39,203 nucleotides of DNA from an uncultured Prevotellaceae bacterium (GTDB lineage: Bacteria > Bacteroidota > Bacteroidia > Bacteroidales > Bacteroidaceae). Positions 1 through 8,455 of the stretch are shown here, one piece after another. Below the pieces are notes generated by a model. It saw nothing but the letters and a program-made list of their open reading frames with translations. It was not told where the DNA came from and searched no databases. The stretch spans positions 1 through 39,203 of the forward strand of contig OMXX01000068.1 in NCBI GenBank assembly GCA_900315105.1, read 5' to 3'. Positions within the stretch are counted from its first letter, which is position 1; every line of letters begins with the position of its first letter. The translations under genes were made by a program, and so were the position numbers.

Positions 1-81
1 GCTTGGGGGCGAGCAGCCCCTATATGAGGGTACGTATTAGCATCAAGTGCTAAATAACGTTAACCATATTCATTTTCTTTA
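1..81. other. Window edge without a gene
   Basis: No reading frame can be supported here. The stretch holds two small inverted repeats: GGGGC/GCCCC near 6-20, and TTAGCA/TGCTAA at 37-42 and 48-53 with a five-base loop. Either could help end transcription of the minus-strand genes to the right, but neither has a convincing U-tract. Confidence 0.3.
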
Positions 82-336
82 TTACAGTTCATAATAAAAC
101 AGACTGTGGCGTCGCTGGCGCTCTGAACCGTCTTGAAACTTTTGAGCGAGAATCACCTCATGGCCAAACGCATCGCCCAAATGCTCATAAATGAGTACCT
201 TCATATACGCCTCCGCACTCATGCGAAAGCGCACGGCGGCCTCGTCAAACTTTTCCTGAGAAAAGTAATCAATGGCCATCAGCACATGCGTGCGGTAATT
301 CTCTAATTTTTCTTGTATTCTTGCTGTTATTGTCAT
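82..336 (-). pseudogene. HEPN-like N-terminal fragment, truncated
   Basis: This frame encodes 84 residues and starts at an ATG at 334-336. Residues 25-55 (EKFDEAAVRFRMSAEAYMKV) form an amphipathic helix pair of the kind found in small HEPN-like domains at the front of larger ATPase, helicase or nuclease proteins in defence islands. The last 20 residues (DGSERQRRHSLFYYEL) look low in complexity and out of character, as expected if a frameshift or junction cut the protein short. The minus-1 frame stays open for roughly 25 more codons. I infer a gene remnant. A genuine short HEPN-type protein is the alternative, because I see no intact catalytic R-x4-6-H motif. Confidence 0.4.
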
Positions 337-403
337 TGTTATACTTTATTAATTTGGTTTATGTTTAGATTATCAGGTGGGATTAACCGAGAAGTATACA
401 CCT

Positions 404-1030
404 TTATGGTATTGTTACCAATTGCTGTAGCTTAATACCTGTCCTTATACGAAAGATCTCCAATTGGTTATTGCGTTGATTGCTCATTCTGGGATATCTA
501 TTCATACACACCGTGCAATGCTGATGATATTCGCTATAATAACGATGTAGCGGAGTCTGCTTCTTTCCCATCTTACAGCGCAGATTTAAGATAAAATCCA
601 TCAGTTGATTCATCCCATCTTTCAAATCATTCCATAACTGAACGTCCAAGTTAGAGGTCGCATTCATCTTAAACTCTAAAAACCATAATTCTCTACGATC
701 GAAAACAATACTATCACAACGCCCCTGTGGATATTTGAAACTAAACATGTAGTTGCGACATCCATATCGAATCAATCCACCATCTACACAGATATGCCAA
801 GCAGCCCAATTATTTACAGACAATGTATCTGGGCGATGGGCTTTATATACACAGCTGCGGTGAATTTCTTTATCATCATAGATATAGGCTATAGGAGGCT
901 CAATACGCTCAATCTTAAACTTCTCTTTGCACTTGACATGATTATGGCGCTTGTTATGATACCTTTGCCACTCCTTAACCCATACTTTATGGGGAAAACA
1001 CATGCGCAACGAACATTTGAAATGCTTCAT
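404..1030 (-). CDS. PD-(D/E)xK-like nuclease partner of an AAA ATPase
   Basis: This 208-residue protein belongs to no family I can name. Its centre carries a nuclease-type signature: Asp106 in CDSIVF, a beta-hairpin-like turn, then Glu119 and Lys121 in WFLEFKMN. That is the spacing of the D...(E)xK core of PD-(D/E)xK enzymes. The protein is rich in Cys, His and basic residues, including CxxC in HCTVC near residue 173, so a metal or nucleic-acid site is possible. The ATG lies two bases past the stop of the upstream ATPase gene, so the two are almost certainly co-translated. I infer an effector nuclease controlled by the ATPase, in the style of two-gene defence systems. The nuclease call rests on one motif and needs a structure prediction. 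Confidence 0.55.
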   Translation of the reverse strand: MKHFKCSLRMCFPHKVWVKEWQRYHNKRHNHVKCKEKFKIERIEPPIAYIYDDKEIHRSCVYKAHRPDTLSVNNWAAWHICVDGGLIRYGCRNYMFSFKYPQGRCDSIVFDRRELWFLEFKMNATSNLDVQLWNDLKDGMNQLMDFILNLRCKMGKKQTPLHRYYSEYHQHCTVCMNRYPRMSNQRNNQLEIFRIRTGIKLQQLVTIP

Positions 1031-1032
1031 TC

Positions 1033-2364
1033 TTACATCAAGTTATAAAGGAAAGCAAAGTCTTCGTTAAGTTTATCTGTCTCTGCATCGAAGAAATTAT
1101 CCCCAATCAGTTTGGTCTGATTGTCCTTAATAGACTGACAATACTCCTCACGACTCGTATCAAGTGAATATGCTTCGAAATCATCTGCATCGATACCTGA
1201 AAATTCTTTGTTGGCTACTTTCAGTGTTTCTGATAAGAAATGTTGTTCCATTTGCTCGCGCTTTTCTGGATGGGCTTTGAGCACTTTAGAATAATATAGC
1301 ATATTATTGAAAGTCGACAGCACATATGGACTATGGGTCGTTACAATCATCTGAACATGACAGTGATTAGCGATAAGCACCATCAGCTCTATAAGCAACT
1401 TCTGCGCTTCAGGATATATATGTGATTCAGGCTCCTCAATAAAGCGAGTAGTATATTCGTTAGTACAAAGAATATAAATCAAATCTTGTATAATACGGAT
1501 GGATTCCTGCTGACCTGAGGAAGAATTGCTCAAAGATACAGAATAACGGTCATCAACCTTTATACTCTCTATGCCGTTCTCATTGTTATAATTTCCCTTT
1601 AGTATTTGCTTGGTCATGTTCAAAACAAGATTGCCAAAGGGGTTTTCCAACTTCTGTCTATAACCATTTGAGAAAAAGTCGACCAAGTGCTTGCTGTGAA
1701 TCATAAAATCACGGATAATTTCCTCTTCATTACCTCCTATATGCTGTTGTTTATCACCCAGTTTACCAAAAAACAACATCTGGAATTGCTCTGAAAAGGA
1801 GACCGTAATATTCCGACCTGCAGGGATATATAGGCCTGACTTCGCATCGTCAAAGGTCTCACAAGATTCCTTTAAAACACGATCATAAAATTCACTACGA
1901 ATCATCATTTCCTTGGATGAATCCTGGGCAATGAGGGCCTTTGATTGTTCAAACAATTCTATAATCTTCTTCGTCGATTCTGTCAGTGCATCATGCATTG
2001 ACTGGCTAAAACCCACCATGACCCGGCTATCATCAGCGCCAAAGTGGATACTTTTACCAGTATTTGAAGATAAAAGATACTTCGTACGGAAATTGGGAGC
2101 AGGAATCTCGTTAAAAGAGAAATATTCCTGGAATTTTTTTATAATATGAAAACTAAAGTTCGCCAACACATTTTCAACAGTCAATTCATCTTCATCCAGT
2201 CGGAATAAATCTACATAGTACTGTTGAGCTGACTTAAAAAAGTAAATCAGCTTGGCTATAGTACTTTTACCCGACGCCTGAGGTCCAATGAGTAAAAGGA
2301 AATCCTTTATCTCTATCTCAGCATGTGTAATTTGCTTAAAATTATCTACAATGAGTTTTTGCAT
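1033..2364 (-). CDS. AAA family (AAA_15/21, OLD-like) ATPase
   Basis: This 443-residue P-loop ATPase has an SMC/ABC-like layout. The Walker A is GPQASGKST at residues 27-35. An ABC-type signature, NSSSGQQES, sits in the last third. It is followed by a Walker B (TRFIEEPESHIYP) and an H-loop (IVTTHSPYVLS). The EEPESHIYP form is typical of AAA_15/AAA_21 ATPases in OLD, Septu (PtuA) and related anti-phage systems. No TOPRIM domain follows, so the protein must act through a partner, and the adjacent downstream gene carries a PD-(D/E)xK-like motif. Function as a phage-sensing ATPase is inferred from family and neighbourhood. No Bacteroidetes-type promoter was recognised upstream of the ATG at 2362-2364. 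Confidence 0.8.
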   Translation of the reverse strand: MQKLIVDNFKQITHAEIEIKDFLLLIGPQASGKSTIAKLIYFFKSAQQYYVDLFRLDEDELTVENVLANFSFHIIKKFQEYFSFNEIPAPNFRTKYLLSSNTGKSIHFGADDSRVMVGFSQSMHDALTESTKKIIELFEQSKALIAQDSSKEMMIRSEFYDRVLKESCETFDDAKSGLYIPAGRNITVSFSEQFQMLFFGKLGDKQQHIGGNEEEIIRDFMIHSKHLVDFFSNGYRQKLENPFGNLVLNMTKQILKGNYNNENGIESIKVDDRYSVSLSNSSSGQQESIRIIQDLIYILCTNEYTTRFIEEPESHIYPEAQKLLIELMVLIANHCHVQMIVTTHSPYVLSTFNNMLYYSKVLKAHPEKREQMEQHFLSETLKVANKEFSGIDADDFEAYSLDTSREEYCQSIKDNQTKLIGDNFFDAETDKLNEDFAFLYNLM

Positions 2365-2538
2365 AACTTAATTACAAATATGCTATTATTAATAATCTGT
2401 AAACTATCAATTTTGACGTCCCCGCTTTTTAAAAATACATACCTTTACACCTAAATCAAATTGGGCACTATTGAATCTTTGAGCAGTTTGCTTTCCACAC
2501 GGTGTTCCTTTCGCAGAAACAAAGATTACTATTGGTTG

Positions 2539-2886
2539 TCAATTTATCTTGGATATATCGGTTAATATCTCATCCAACGTCATCTCTGATCTATTGTTAG
2601 AGGATCTCACACGTTCATAAAGAGAATAGAGAGTAATAAAATCGCTACTAGAACTAGCGAGTTTCAGCTCATCGGCTTTATCACCGAATCTATCCCATAG
2701 AATGAGAGACAAATATTCTTCGGAATCTTTCTCTTCTCTCTCTTTGGGATGATACCTTAATGAAACAGAATTGTCCCCTATCGCTGCTTCATATTCATTT
2801 GACCTACTTGTCTTCAACCAAGGTAAATTGCTATTCTTTGTTGCAGAGATTAATTGTTTCACAAGATCCTCATACTTTTTCAACAT
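2539..2886 (-). CDS. Small hypothetical soluble protein
   Basis: This encodes about 115 residues from the ATG at 2884-2886. A GTG at 2892 would add two residues. The protein is charged and probably soluble, with an N-terminal helix (LKKYEDLVKQLISATKNS), a likely beta-rich middle (AAIGDNSVSLRYHP) and a C-terminal helix. I recognise no family. The start lies inside the end of the upstream membrane-protein gene with a 17-base overlap, so the two are translationally coupled and probably act together. Its place inside a row of defence-type cassettes makes an anti-phage or toxin/antitoxin-like role possible, but nothing in the sequence proves that. Confidence 0.6.
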   Translation of the reverse strand: MLKKYEDLVKQLISATKNSNLPWLKTSRSNEYEAAIGDNSVSLRYHPKEREEKDSEEYLSLILWDRFGDKADELKLASSSSDFITLYSLYERVRSSNNRSEMTLDEILTDISKIN

Positions 2887-3421
2887 ACGCACTTTTCTTT
2901 ATTTCCGCTGATATTTCCTGTAAAAATGTAGACACATTATTTATATGCTTTTGAATCATTTTGAGATCAATTCCCGTCTCATTATGATTTTTACCTCGCA
3001 GGGCCTCAATATCAACTCCAACATTTCGTATTAATTCTTGTACATTCTGGTGACAATAATGCAAAACTAAATCTGATTTCTTTATATCATTTAGTTGTTT
3101 CTTAATATCTGTCATCCGTATAGCAGCCGCCTCGTACTGACCATCTTGCAAGCACAAAGACACATACGAGCAGATTTCTATATGTCTTTCTACATCTGCA
3201 TAAGAGAATAGTCTTGCAACCTCACCCAACTTTGCCATTGCGGCTTCTGTTGAGTTTTTGACTTTCTTTAATTCGCATAATCCTATGACCACTCCTTGAA
3301 TAGAAGCAACGCTCCCAATACACGATACCATATTCTGCAAATCTCCCCAAAAGCTCCAAATGACGATAGCACAAAGAATTGCGAAAATTGAGATATTGGA
3401 AACAATCATTTTGCCATGCAT
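2870..3421 (-). CDS. Hypothetical membrane-anchored helical protein
   Basis: This 183-residue protein has two hydrophobic segments near residues 6-25 and 31-48 (a tight hairpin) followed by about 130 residues of predicted helix with many charged residues. The soluble part contains helix-pair stretches such as EVARLFSYADVERHIEICSY and EAAAIRMTDIKKQLND, which resemble TPR-like or HEPN-like bundles. No family was recognised. It overlaps the next gene by 17 bases, and a 39-codon frame ends 19 bases upstream. A membrane anchor plus a helical sensor domain beside a small soluble protein is a common layout in uncharacterised defence pairs, but that comparison is inference. Confidence 0.6.
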   Translation of the reverse strand: MHGKMIVSNISIFAILCAIVIWSFWGDLQNMVSCIGSVASIQGVVIGLCELKKVKNSTEAAMAKLGEVARLFSYADVERHIEICSYVSLCLQDGQYEAAAIRMTDIKKQLNDIKKSDLVLHYCHQNVQELIRNVGVDIEALRGKNHNETGIDLKMIQKHINNVSTFLQEISAEIKKSAYVEKV

Positions 3422-3440
3422 GATATTATATCAATAATTA

Positions 3441-3560
3441 TCAATATGCCATATCGTCAAGCTGCTTCTTGCCTTTCAGATACGCCAATTTTACTATCTT
3501 ATCCATCATAGAGCAAGAGCCATGATGTCTTTCTATTCCTTCAAATTCTTTATAGTTCAT
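3441..3560 (-). CDS. Possible 39-residue small protein
   Basis: An ATG at 3558-3560 opens a 39-codon frame ending in TGA at 3441-3443, with product start MNYKEFEGIERHHG and end KGKKQLDDMAY. It is basic, has no transmembrane segment, and stops 19 bases before the ATG of the 183-residue membrane-protein gene, so it could be the first gene of that cassette. It could equally be the 3' remnant of a lost gene. No family is recognised. Confidence 0.35.
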   Translation of the reverse strand: MNYKEFEGIERHHGSCSMMDKIVKLAYLKGKKQLDDMAY

Positions 3561-3641
3561 ACACAAGACGACAAAATTGACAACTTACTTGCCGCTTATT
3601 CGAGCTCGCGAGTCTTAAGAATTGACAGTTTATAATTTTAC

Positions 3642-4196
3642 TTATTCCGCACTTCTATCCTCTTCAATTTCTGGTAGAATTAATTGTAACGAGAAAAATA
3701 GGCCTATATTTATTACTGCAAATAGTATATAATTCCATATCCAGGCCCCAAAAAGCAATGGTACTTGCGCTGCTATCCAACACATAATTCCACAGCACAA
3801 TGAAAGACAAAAAAATATCAACAACAAATTTACGCCATGTTCCATGTTACTATCTCTTTCCATGAATAAGGTTTTGAAAAAGTAGAATACTACTAGCAAT
3901 AATAAAGACAATGGTAGCAAAGCGGAAGTAAATAAAATAGCCACAGGTATAGCACCATTACTTTCTTCGATAAGACTAAAGTTGTCACTTATTTCCGAAA
4001 GAAGAGTTCGATGATTTAAAAATTCGTGTGCTATCATGCGTTTATATGAGACAAAATACGTCTCAGGGATCTTTGGTTTACTGTCAACCATATGTTCTAT
4101 TGTATCTATCTTACTATTTGTAAACAAGGTAAAACTGATGCTTAAGATATTATCAAAAAGCAACAAAAATATGACACAGAGAGTCATTGTCTTCAT
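3642..4196 (-). CDS. Hypothetical membrane protein with about four helices
   Basis: From the ATG at 4194-4196 this gives 184 residues. An upstream in-frame ATG at 4283 would overlap the previous gene by 62 bases and add a non-hydrophobic extension, so I prefer the internal start, which lies 25 bases past that gene's stop. The product begins MKTMTLCVIFLLLFDNIL (first hydrophobic segment). A soluble loop of about 75 residues follows, then three more hydrophobic segments (roughly VAILFTSALLPLSLLLLVVF, LLLIFFCLSLCCGIMCWIAA and a third ending near LQLIL) and an acidic tail. No family is recognised. Its position right after the AbiC-type gene suggests it belongs to the same cassette. Confidence 0.65.
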   Translation of the reverse strand: MKTMTLCVIFLLLFDNILSISFTLFTNSKIDTIEHMVDSKPKIPETYFVSYKRMIAHEFLNHRTLLSEISDNFSLIEESNGAIPVAILFTSALLPLSLLLLVVFYFFKTLFMERDSNMEHGVNLLLIFFCLSLCCGIMCWIAAQVPLLFGAWIWNYILFAVINIGLFFSLQLILPEIEEDRSAE

Positions 4197-4221
4197 TTTC
4201 AAAGAGTGAACAGAGGCATAA

Positions 4222-5490
4222 TTAATATAAACTCTCTTCAAACGTATGATTATCTTTATTGGATTCATCATTCTCATCGTCATTATCGTCTAGTATAAAA
4301 ACATCCACGTTATTGTATAAATCCAAAGGCTTTGATCCTTCTACTATTATTTCTACCGTTTCTGCATTATTATCAAATGGCAATTTGTGTATGGTTACAT
4401 TTTTTCCTAAGGTTTGGTACTGCTTGAAACTTCTATAAACGAAAAGTTCTGTCATGAAATCATCCATCAAATCGCGAAGTTCTAAAATAGATAAGCGGTC
4501 GAAGACTGCCGCTATTGTTCCATGTACGTTTACAGAGCCATTAAATCTCTTTATTCTAAGCGTATATTTTTTTTCTTCTTTTTCATCTTCTATCTCATAG
4601 TTATCCCCTATTTGCTCTAACTTACATTCATCTTGGTATACTATTCTAGACTTGATGCTTTTACGGAGGGCTATAAAGTATGTTATTAATAAGTTGCGAC
4701 TTGCATCATCATCAAACTTACTATCTCGCCAATATGAGAACTCCAACAAACTAAGCTCTGGCAGATGTTTTGTCACATTAAACTGATTTATATATTTCTG
4801 CATCTTTTTGCCATTTGAAGTGTAGGCATTATAGCGCAACATAAATAATTCGGCCTCAGAAAACTGGCAACGGAGTATTTTGGCATATCTTAACTTGTCG
4901 CGAAGATATAGCTTTGTATCAAATAACAGTTCCCATAAACGATAAATAATGCGGAAATATACAGATGCGACATCACGGTGTTCAGTATAAAATGATAAAA
5001 ACAAAGAAATTGCTTCTATATTACGATTTTCAAAAGTTGTCTGACTATTTTGCATTTTTTCCCTCATCTTCAACATTGTTTCGTGAAGATAAGCTTGTCC
5101 TGTTTTTCCGTTCGTTTCGTTTGGCTTCCCAAACTGGCTTAATGTTTCTCTATATAGTTTGAGTAGCATTTGGAAATGATCGTTCAACTGCTGTAATCGG
5201 TAGGTATAATCATTGTCTTTTGCTGTCTCACTGGCTATCTGATTTGCTTTATTCTGTGCTCCCAGAGTATCTATAAGTAATCTGATACTTATATAGGCGA
5301 TTATTGTGCCTACTACACCTCCGATGAAATCACCAAACTCGCCCCATAATGAGCCATCAATCGCCTTAGCCATAGAATAATAGCGATGGCTTGCAAACAT
5401 CAGCGTTGCAATTACAGTCAGAGCACCTGCTAACAAGACTAAAGGCTTGTGATTATAATTTGGGTGAAGATTGCTTCGCCCTGTTTCCAT
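4222..5490 (-). CDS. Putative phage abortive infection protein (putAbiC family)
   Basis: This encodes 422 residues from the ATG at 5488-5490, which overlaps the previous stop as TAATG. An ATG at 5505 would add five residues. Two N-terminal hydrophobic segments are followed by WGEFGDFIGGVVGTIIAYIS, which matches the start of the putative abortive-infection family first named for lactococcal AbiC. A long helical region follows, including FYTEHRDVASVYFRIIYRL and FMLRYNAYTSNGKK, also typical of that family. The C-terminal 100 residues are acidic and low in complexity (DDNDDENDESNKD). Family knowledge says these are membrane-anchored proteins linked to phage exclusion, with unclear chemistry. The TAATG junction makes coupling with the HNH-like gene very likely. 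Confidence 0.75.
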   Translation of the reverse strand: METGRSNLHPNYNHKPLVLLAGALTVIATLMFASHRYYSMAKAIDGSLWGEFGDFIGGVVGTIIAYISIRLLIDTLGAQNKANQIASETAKDNDYTYRLQQLNDHFQMLLKLYRETLSQFGKPNETNGKTGQAYLHETMLKMREKMQNSQTTFENRNIEAISLFLSFYTEHRDVASVYFRIIYRLWELLFDTKLYLRDKLRYAKILRCQFSEAELFMLRYNAYTSNGKKMQKYINQFNVTKHLPELSLLEFSYWRDSKFDDDASRNLLITYFIALRKSIKSRIVYQDECKLEQIGDNYEIEDEKEEKKYTLRIKRFNGSVNVHGTIAAVFDRLSILELRDLMDDFMTELFVYRSFKQYQTLGKNVTIHKLPFDNNAETVEIIVEGSKPLDLYNNVDVFILDDNDDENDESNKDNHTFEESLY

Positions 5491-5810
5491 TATCCCACCT
5501 TCCATGATTTTACTTGGGCAACATTTCGTGTTCCAGATGAGGTTATAATGGTTCTGAATTCCGGATAATCAGCTCCCTTCATTCTCTTATTGCGCCAGTG
5601 GCAAGGTACAAGATTATCCATGTCGTTGGATCCTCCTTTAATCAAAGGCCTTACCCTACTGGCAGTCCACCCAAAAGGAACCTGGTATCCGAACCTATCT
5701 CGTCGAATCCACGCTCCAGCAAAATCTTTGCGATACATATGCGGATCTCGCAGGCTGTCTGGAGTAGCTTTCTCCCACAATTCATCTATCTGTCTCCGTG
5801 TGAATAGCAT
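5490..5810 (-). CDS. HNH-endonuclease-fold protein with altered active site
   Basis: This 106-residue protein fits a small HNH family of Bacteroidetes. DPHMYRKDFAGAWIRRDRFG is followed by a beta-hairpin, then IKGGSNDMDNLVPCHW and NKRMKGADYP. Members usually carry a Trp-x-x-Asp-His motif (GWEIDHV type) before the GG-N part. Here the same place reads GWTASRVRP, so the general-base His and its Asp are missing, while the later Asn and His (NL, CHW) are kept. The fold is probably intact and nuclease activity probably lost or altered. The stop overlaps the AbiC-type start as TAATG. The gene opens the cassette, 95 bases from the previous one. Confidence 0.7.
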   Translation of the reverse strand: MLFTRRQIDELWEKATPDSLRDPHMYRKDFAGAWIRRDRFGYQVPFGWTASRVRPLIKGGSNDMDNLVPCHWRNKRMKGADYPEFRTIITSSGTRNVAQVKSWKVG

Positions 5811-5905
5811 AGTTTATATTTAGACTTATAATGAGCATACTCGCCTACTGACGAATAGTATTGTGTCGGTTATAATCGCTCGTAATCTTCATTCATACAT
5901 GAAAT

Positions 5906-6922
5906 CTATATATGTATAGGTTCACTCACCCTGCTACAAGTATATTGATAAAAATAATCAGCAATTCCTCTCCATTCGCCCTTGAAATAAATCTGGTAGG
6001 AGTTCTGATTTCCAAAGTCCAATTTAAGGTATTTCTTAATCAGATCATCCTTGATTATTGGATGTATTTTCTTATTATTCTTCTTACACTGCTTAACATA
6101 CCTATCATAAGTACACTTTTTGACATTATAGATATGCTCGTATATATCTTTTGCAAAAGTGTTGTAACCTGGTTCTGTAATATCATTAAGCGAGATTCCA
6201 TTCTTCACATCGTAATATCTCAAAAAGTCTAAAAGCTTCAACTTGATAAACTTTTCCATAATAGACTTGCCCTCTCCCTTGCTTCTTTCAAATATAAACC
6301 GAGGCGGAAGCAGGTTCTCTATCTCATGAACATTAATAATCTTCAGTTTAACATATTTACCATGATTATAGGCTGTTTGCACAGCTCCTCCAGTAGCACC
6401 AACACTCCCGCCAGGATATTTGATGTCCGAGTCGGCAATAGCAAGGGAAAGAGTCTCACTATTCTGAAGTTTGGTGAGTTCTGAACCCATAGAGTATCCA
6501 CTTCCATGCATCGGTATATATGCCAGTCTATCCTCATCAACATTCTTAATTATCTTGGTAACAACTGCATAAAAATCAACATCGTTAGGATTTTCTGCCA
6601 AAACATGTATCGGCTGAATTGATTTTGTTTGTAGAAAATAGCTAATAGGCAGTTCTGCTCTCTTACAATTATCATTCAGTACAATTTTGTACGACACTGG
6701 TACATGATAATCATACGTCTCATAACTATAAAGATAGTGCAATGCCTGTTTTGCCCTTTCTTCTGATATTTCCGATTCAAAGACATTATAAAAGTCATCA
6801 CTTATAACAAGCAAATGATTACCCTCATAATACCCAATCAGCAAATTTGTAACTCCAACTATCACCTTTGCTTTATCAGCTAACTGATAAGTACAAAGAT
6901 CATCTGTCAATTCAAACAACAT
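5906..6922 (-). CDS. TOPRIM-like effector partner of OLD-like ATPase
   Basis: This encodes 338 residues from the ATG at 6920-6922, four bases past the ATPase stop. A TTG seven codons upstream is possible but would overlap. Residues 106-120 (IHVLAENPNDVDFYA) and 160-168 (LAIADSDIKY) look like the Glu and Asp-x-Asp elements of a TOPRIM nuclease core. In the chosen numbering these are Glu110, Asp114, Asp164 and Asp166. A Gly-rich turn (YPGGSVGATGG) and a basic C-terminal domain (KQCKKNNKKIHP) follow. Split ATPase/TOPRIM pairs occur in PARIS (AriA/AriB) and in two-gene OLD systems. I cannot tell which is closest, and the C-terminal domain is unknown to me. An effector nuclease released or activated by the ATPase is the inferred role. 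Confidence 0.6.
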   Translation of the reverse strand: MLFELTDDLCTYQLADKAKVIVGVTNLLIGYYEGNHLLVISDDFYNVFESEISEERAKQALHYLYSYETYDYHVPVSYKIVLNDNCKRAELPISYFLQTKSIQPIHVLAENPNDVDFYAVVTKIIKNVDEDRLAYIPMHGSGYSMGSELTKLQNSETLSLAIADSDIKYPGGSVGATGGAVQTAYNHGKYVKLKIINVHEIENLLPPRFIFERSKGEGKSIMEKFIKLKLLDFLRYYDVKNGISLNDITEPGYNTFAKDIYEHIYNVKKCTYDRYVKQCKKNNKKIHPIIKDDLIKKYLKLDFGNQNSYQIYFKGEWRGIADYFYQYTCSRVSEPIHI

Positions 6923-6926
6923 AGGC

Positions 6927-8432
6927 TTAATCCAAAAAACCAACCGGCCAATTACTTATACGTCCATCTTCATTATATGAGGATGGAGTAATTTTGGTAG
7001 CGCCATCCACTTTATCAAATAAATAAATAGAAATATCTTTCTCGCTAAAATAGCTTTCCCTTCTACGTATCAGACGACCTATTCTGTTTAAAATAATAGG
7101 ACTATGAGTCTCGATAATTATATTCAAATTATTGTTTTTTTTCTTTGACAACCCTATAACTTTTACTATCATATCAGCAAATTCTCTCTGCATGGCTGGA
7201 TGCAAGTGTATCTCTGGCTGTTCAATAGTCACGGTATTAGGCAGTCCACAATATCTGCCATTCCTGTTCGCAATATCCCATAACAGTGTCGCAACAGGCA
7301 GTATCTGCGAAAAGCCAGAACCGACATCTACGAGATTGTCATTTTCACCATCTTTTTCTACCATTATACTTTTATGGTCTTTTCCTTTTACAGTAAAAAC
7401 TGCTCCAAAAGATTCTTTCATAAACCTCTTGTAATCCTTGAGTTCATCCGCAGACATTCCAAGAATATACTCCATCAAATTCTTTCCTATAGGATCAACT
7501 GTTTCAACGGACAGTTCCTTATTCCTCATATAACGACCATAATTATATCTGTATGGTGCAATGTAATAGGAATTATCAAAAAAAGAATTAATCATTCCAT
7601 CAACAAACTTGATAGCTTTCTGTAAATTTACCAATACAAGATATGAAAGAATCTTCTTGGCATCCTCATGTTTTGAATCTATATGCTTTAGAAGCATGGA
7701 AAAAATGGGATTGTCAGATTTCTTTTCCCAAGTATGTAATAGATCATCAACATGAAGAGACTTTATATTATATAATGCATTAAAATATTTCTCATTCACT
7801 TCAGGAACACTTTTCAGCATTTTGTTTAATTGATCCTGTATTTTGTCTATTTCCGAGTTAGAAATCAACAATAATCTTGGTAGAAAAGTCGACTTCCTAT
7901 ATGACCAGTCCATGCTATCCTCGAAATACTGTTCATTGTCAATCCTAATAGTAAGAGGTTCAACGTCCCTGTTTTTTTCGATTTCTACTTTATGCTTTTT
8001 AAAAGCTACTACAATTCTCTTTATATAAGTTTCATCTTTATGTGAGTCAATATACACTTGAGTCTTTACTTTCTTCATCCCATCTAGAAATAGATTGGGA
8101 CTCATATGTATATAAGCACAATCAATACAATTATCAGTTTTGCAACTTGGTTCAGTTGTTGTTCTCTCAATGTCAAACCCAAGCATTATAAGTTTGTCAT
8201 CAGTAGCATGTCTGCTAAGAGCTGTGTCAAATTTTCCTAGATCATAATACTCATCAAACCACAACAAAGGTCCCCTCATCCTGTTATTGACAGTTTGTTT
8301 CAACATAGGAAATAGTCGGACAAAAGAACTCTTTCCGGAAGAATTTTTACCTAGAAGAATATTCACTCTATTAATAGGAACATCGCCAGAATCTACAATA
8401 CTCCTAAAATTCTTAATTGTAATAGTATTCAC
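6927..8432 (-). CDS. OLD-like / DUF3696-type AAA ATPase
   Basis: This 501-residue ATPase has Walker A GKNSSGKSS at residues 28-36, an ABC-like signature VGSGFSQILPV near 370, Walker B TIEQPEIHLHP near 410 and H-loop IIETHSPIIL. It ends RISNWPVGFLD, the closing motif I associate with DUF3696-containing ATPases. A Cys cluster (CKTDNCIDC, near residue 78) is unusual and could bind metal. The start is a GTG at 8430-8432; the frame is closed by TAA five codons upstream, and no ATG occurs before the P-loop. It lies four bases from the TOPRIM-like gene, so the pair forms one unit. A role as phage or DNA-end sensor is inferred. Confidence 0.75.
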   Translation of the reverse strand: MNTITIKNFRSIVDSGDVPINRVNILLGKNSSGKSSFVRLFPMLKQTVNNRMRGPLLWFDEYYDLGKFDTALSRHATDDKLIMLGFDIERTTTEPSCKTDNCIDCAYIHMSPNLFLDGMKKVKTQVYIDSHKDETYIKRIVVAFKKHKVEIEKNRDVEPLTIRIDNEQYFEDSMDWSYRKSTFLPRLLLISNSEIDKIQDQLNKMLKSVPEVNEKYFNALYNIKSLHVDDLLHTWEKKSDNPIFSMLLKHIDSKHEDAKKILSYLVLVNLQKAIKFVDGMINSFFDNSYYIAPYRYNYGRYMRNKELSVETVDPIGKNLMEYILGMSADELKDYKRFMKESFGAVFTVKGKDHKSIMVEKDGENDNLVDVGSGFSQILPVATLLWDIANRNGRYCGLPNTVTIEQPEIHLHPAMQREFADMIVKVIGLSKKKNNNLNIIIETHSPIILNRIGRLIRRRESYFSEKDISIYLFDKVDGATKITPSSYNEDGRISNWPVGFLD

Positions 8433-8455
8433 AATCTTTCTATATTTATTGTAAC

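Noticed and set aside
4197..4283. Longer start for the membrane protein (ATG at 4283)
   Set aside because: It would overlap the AbiC-type gene by 62 bases and add an N-terminal extension not needed by the membrane topology; the ATG at 4196 is better placed.
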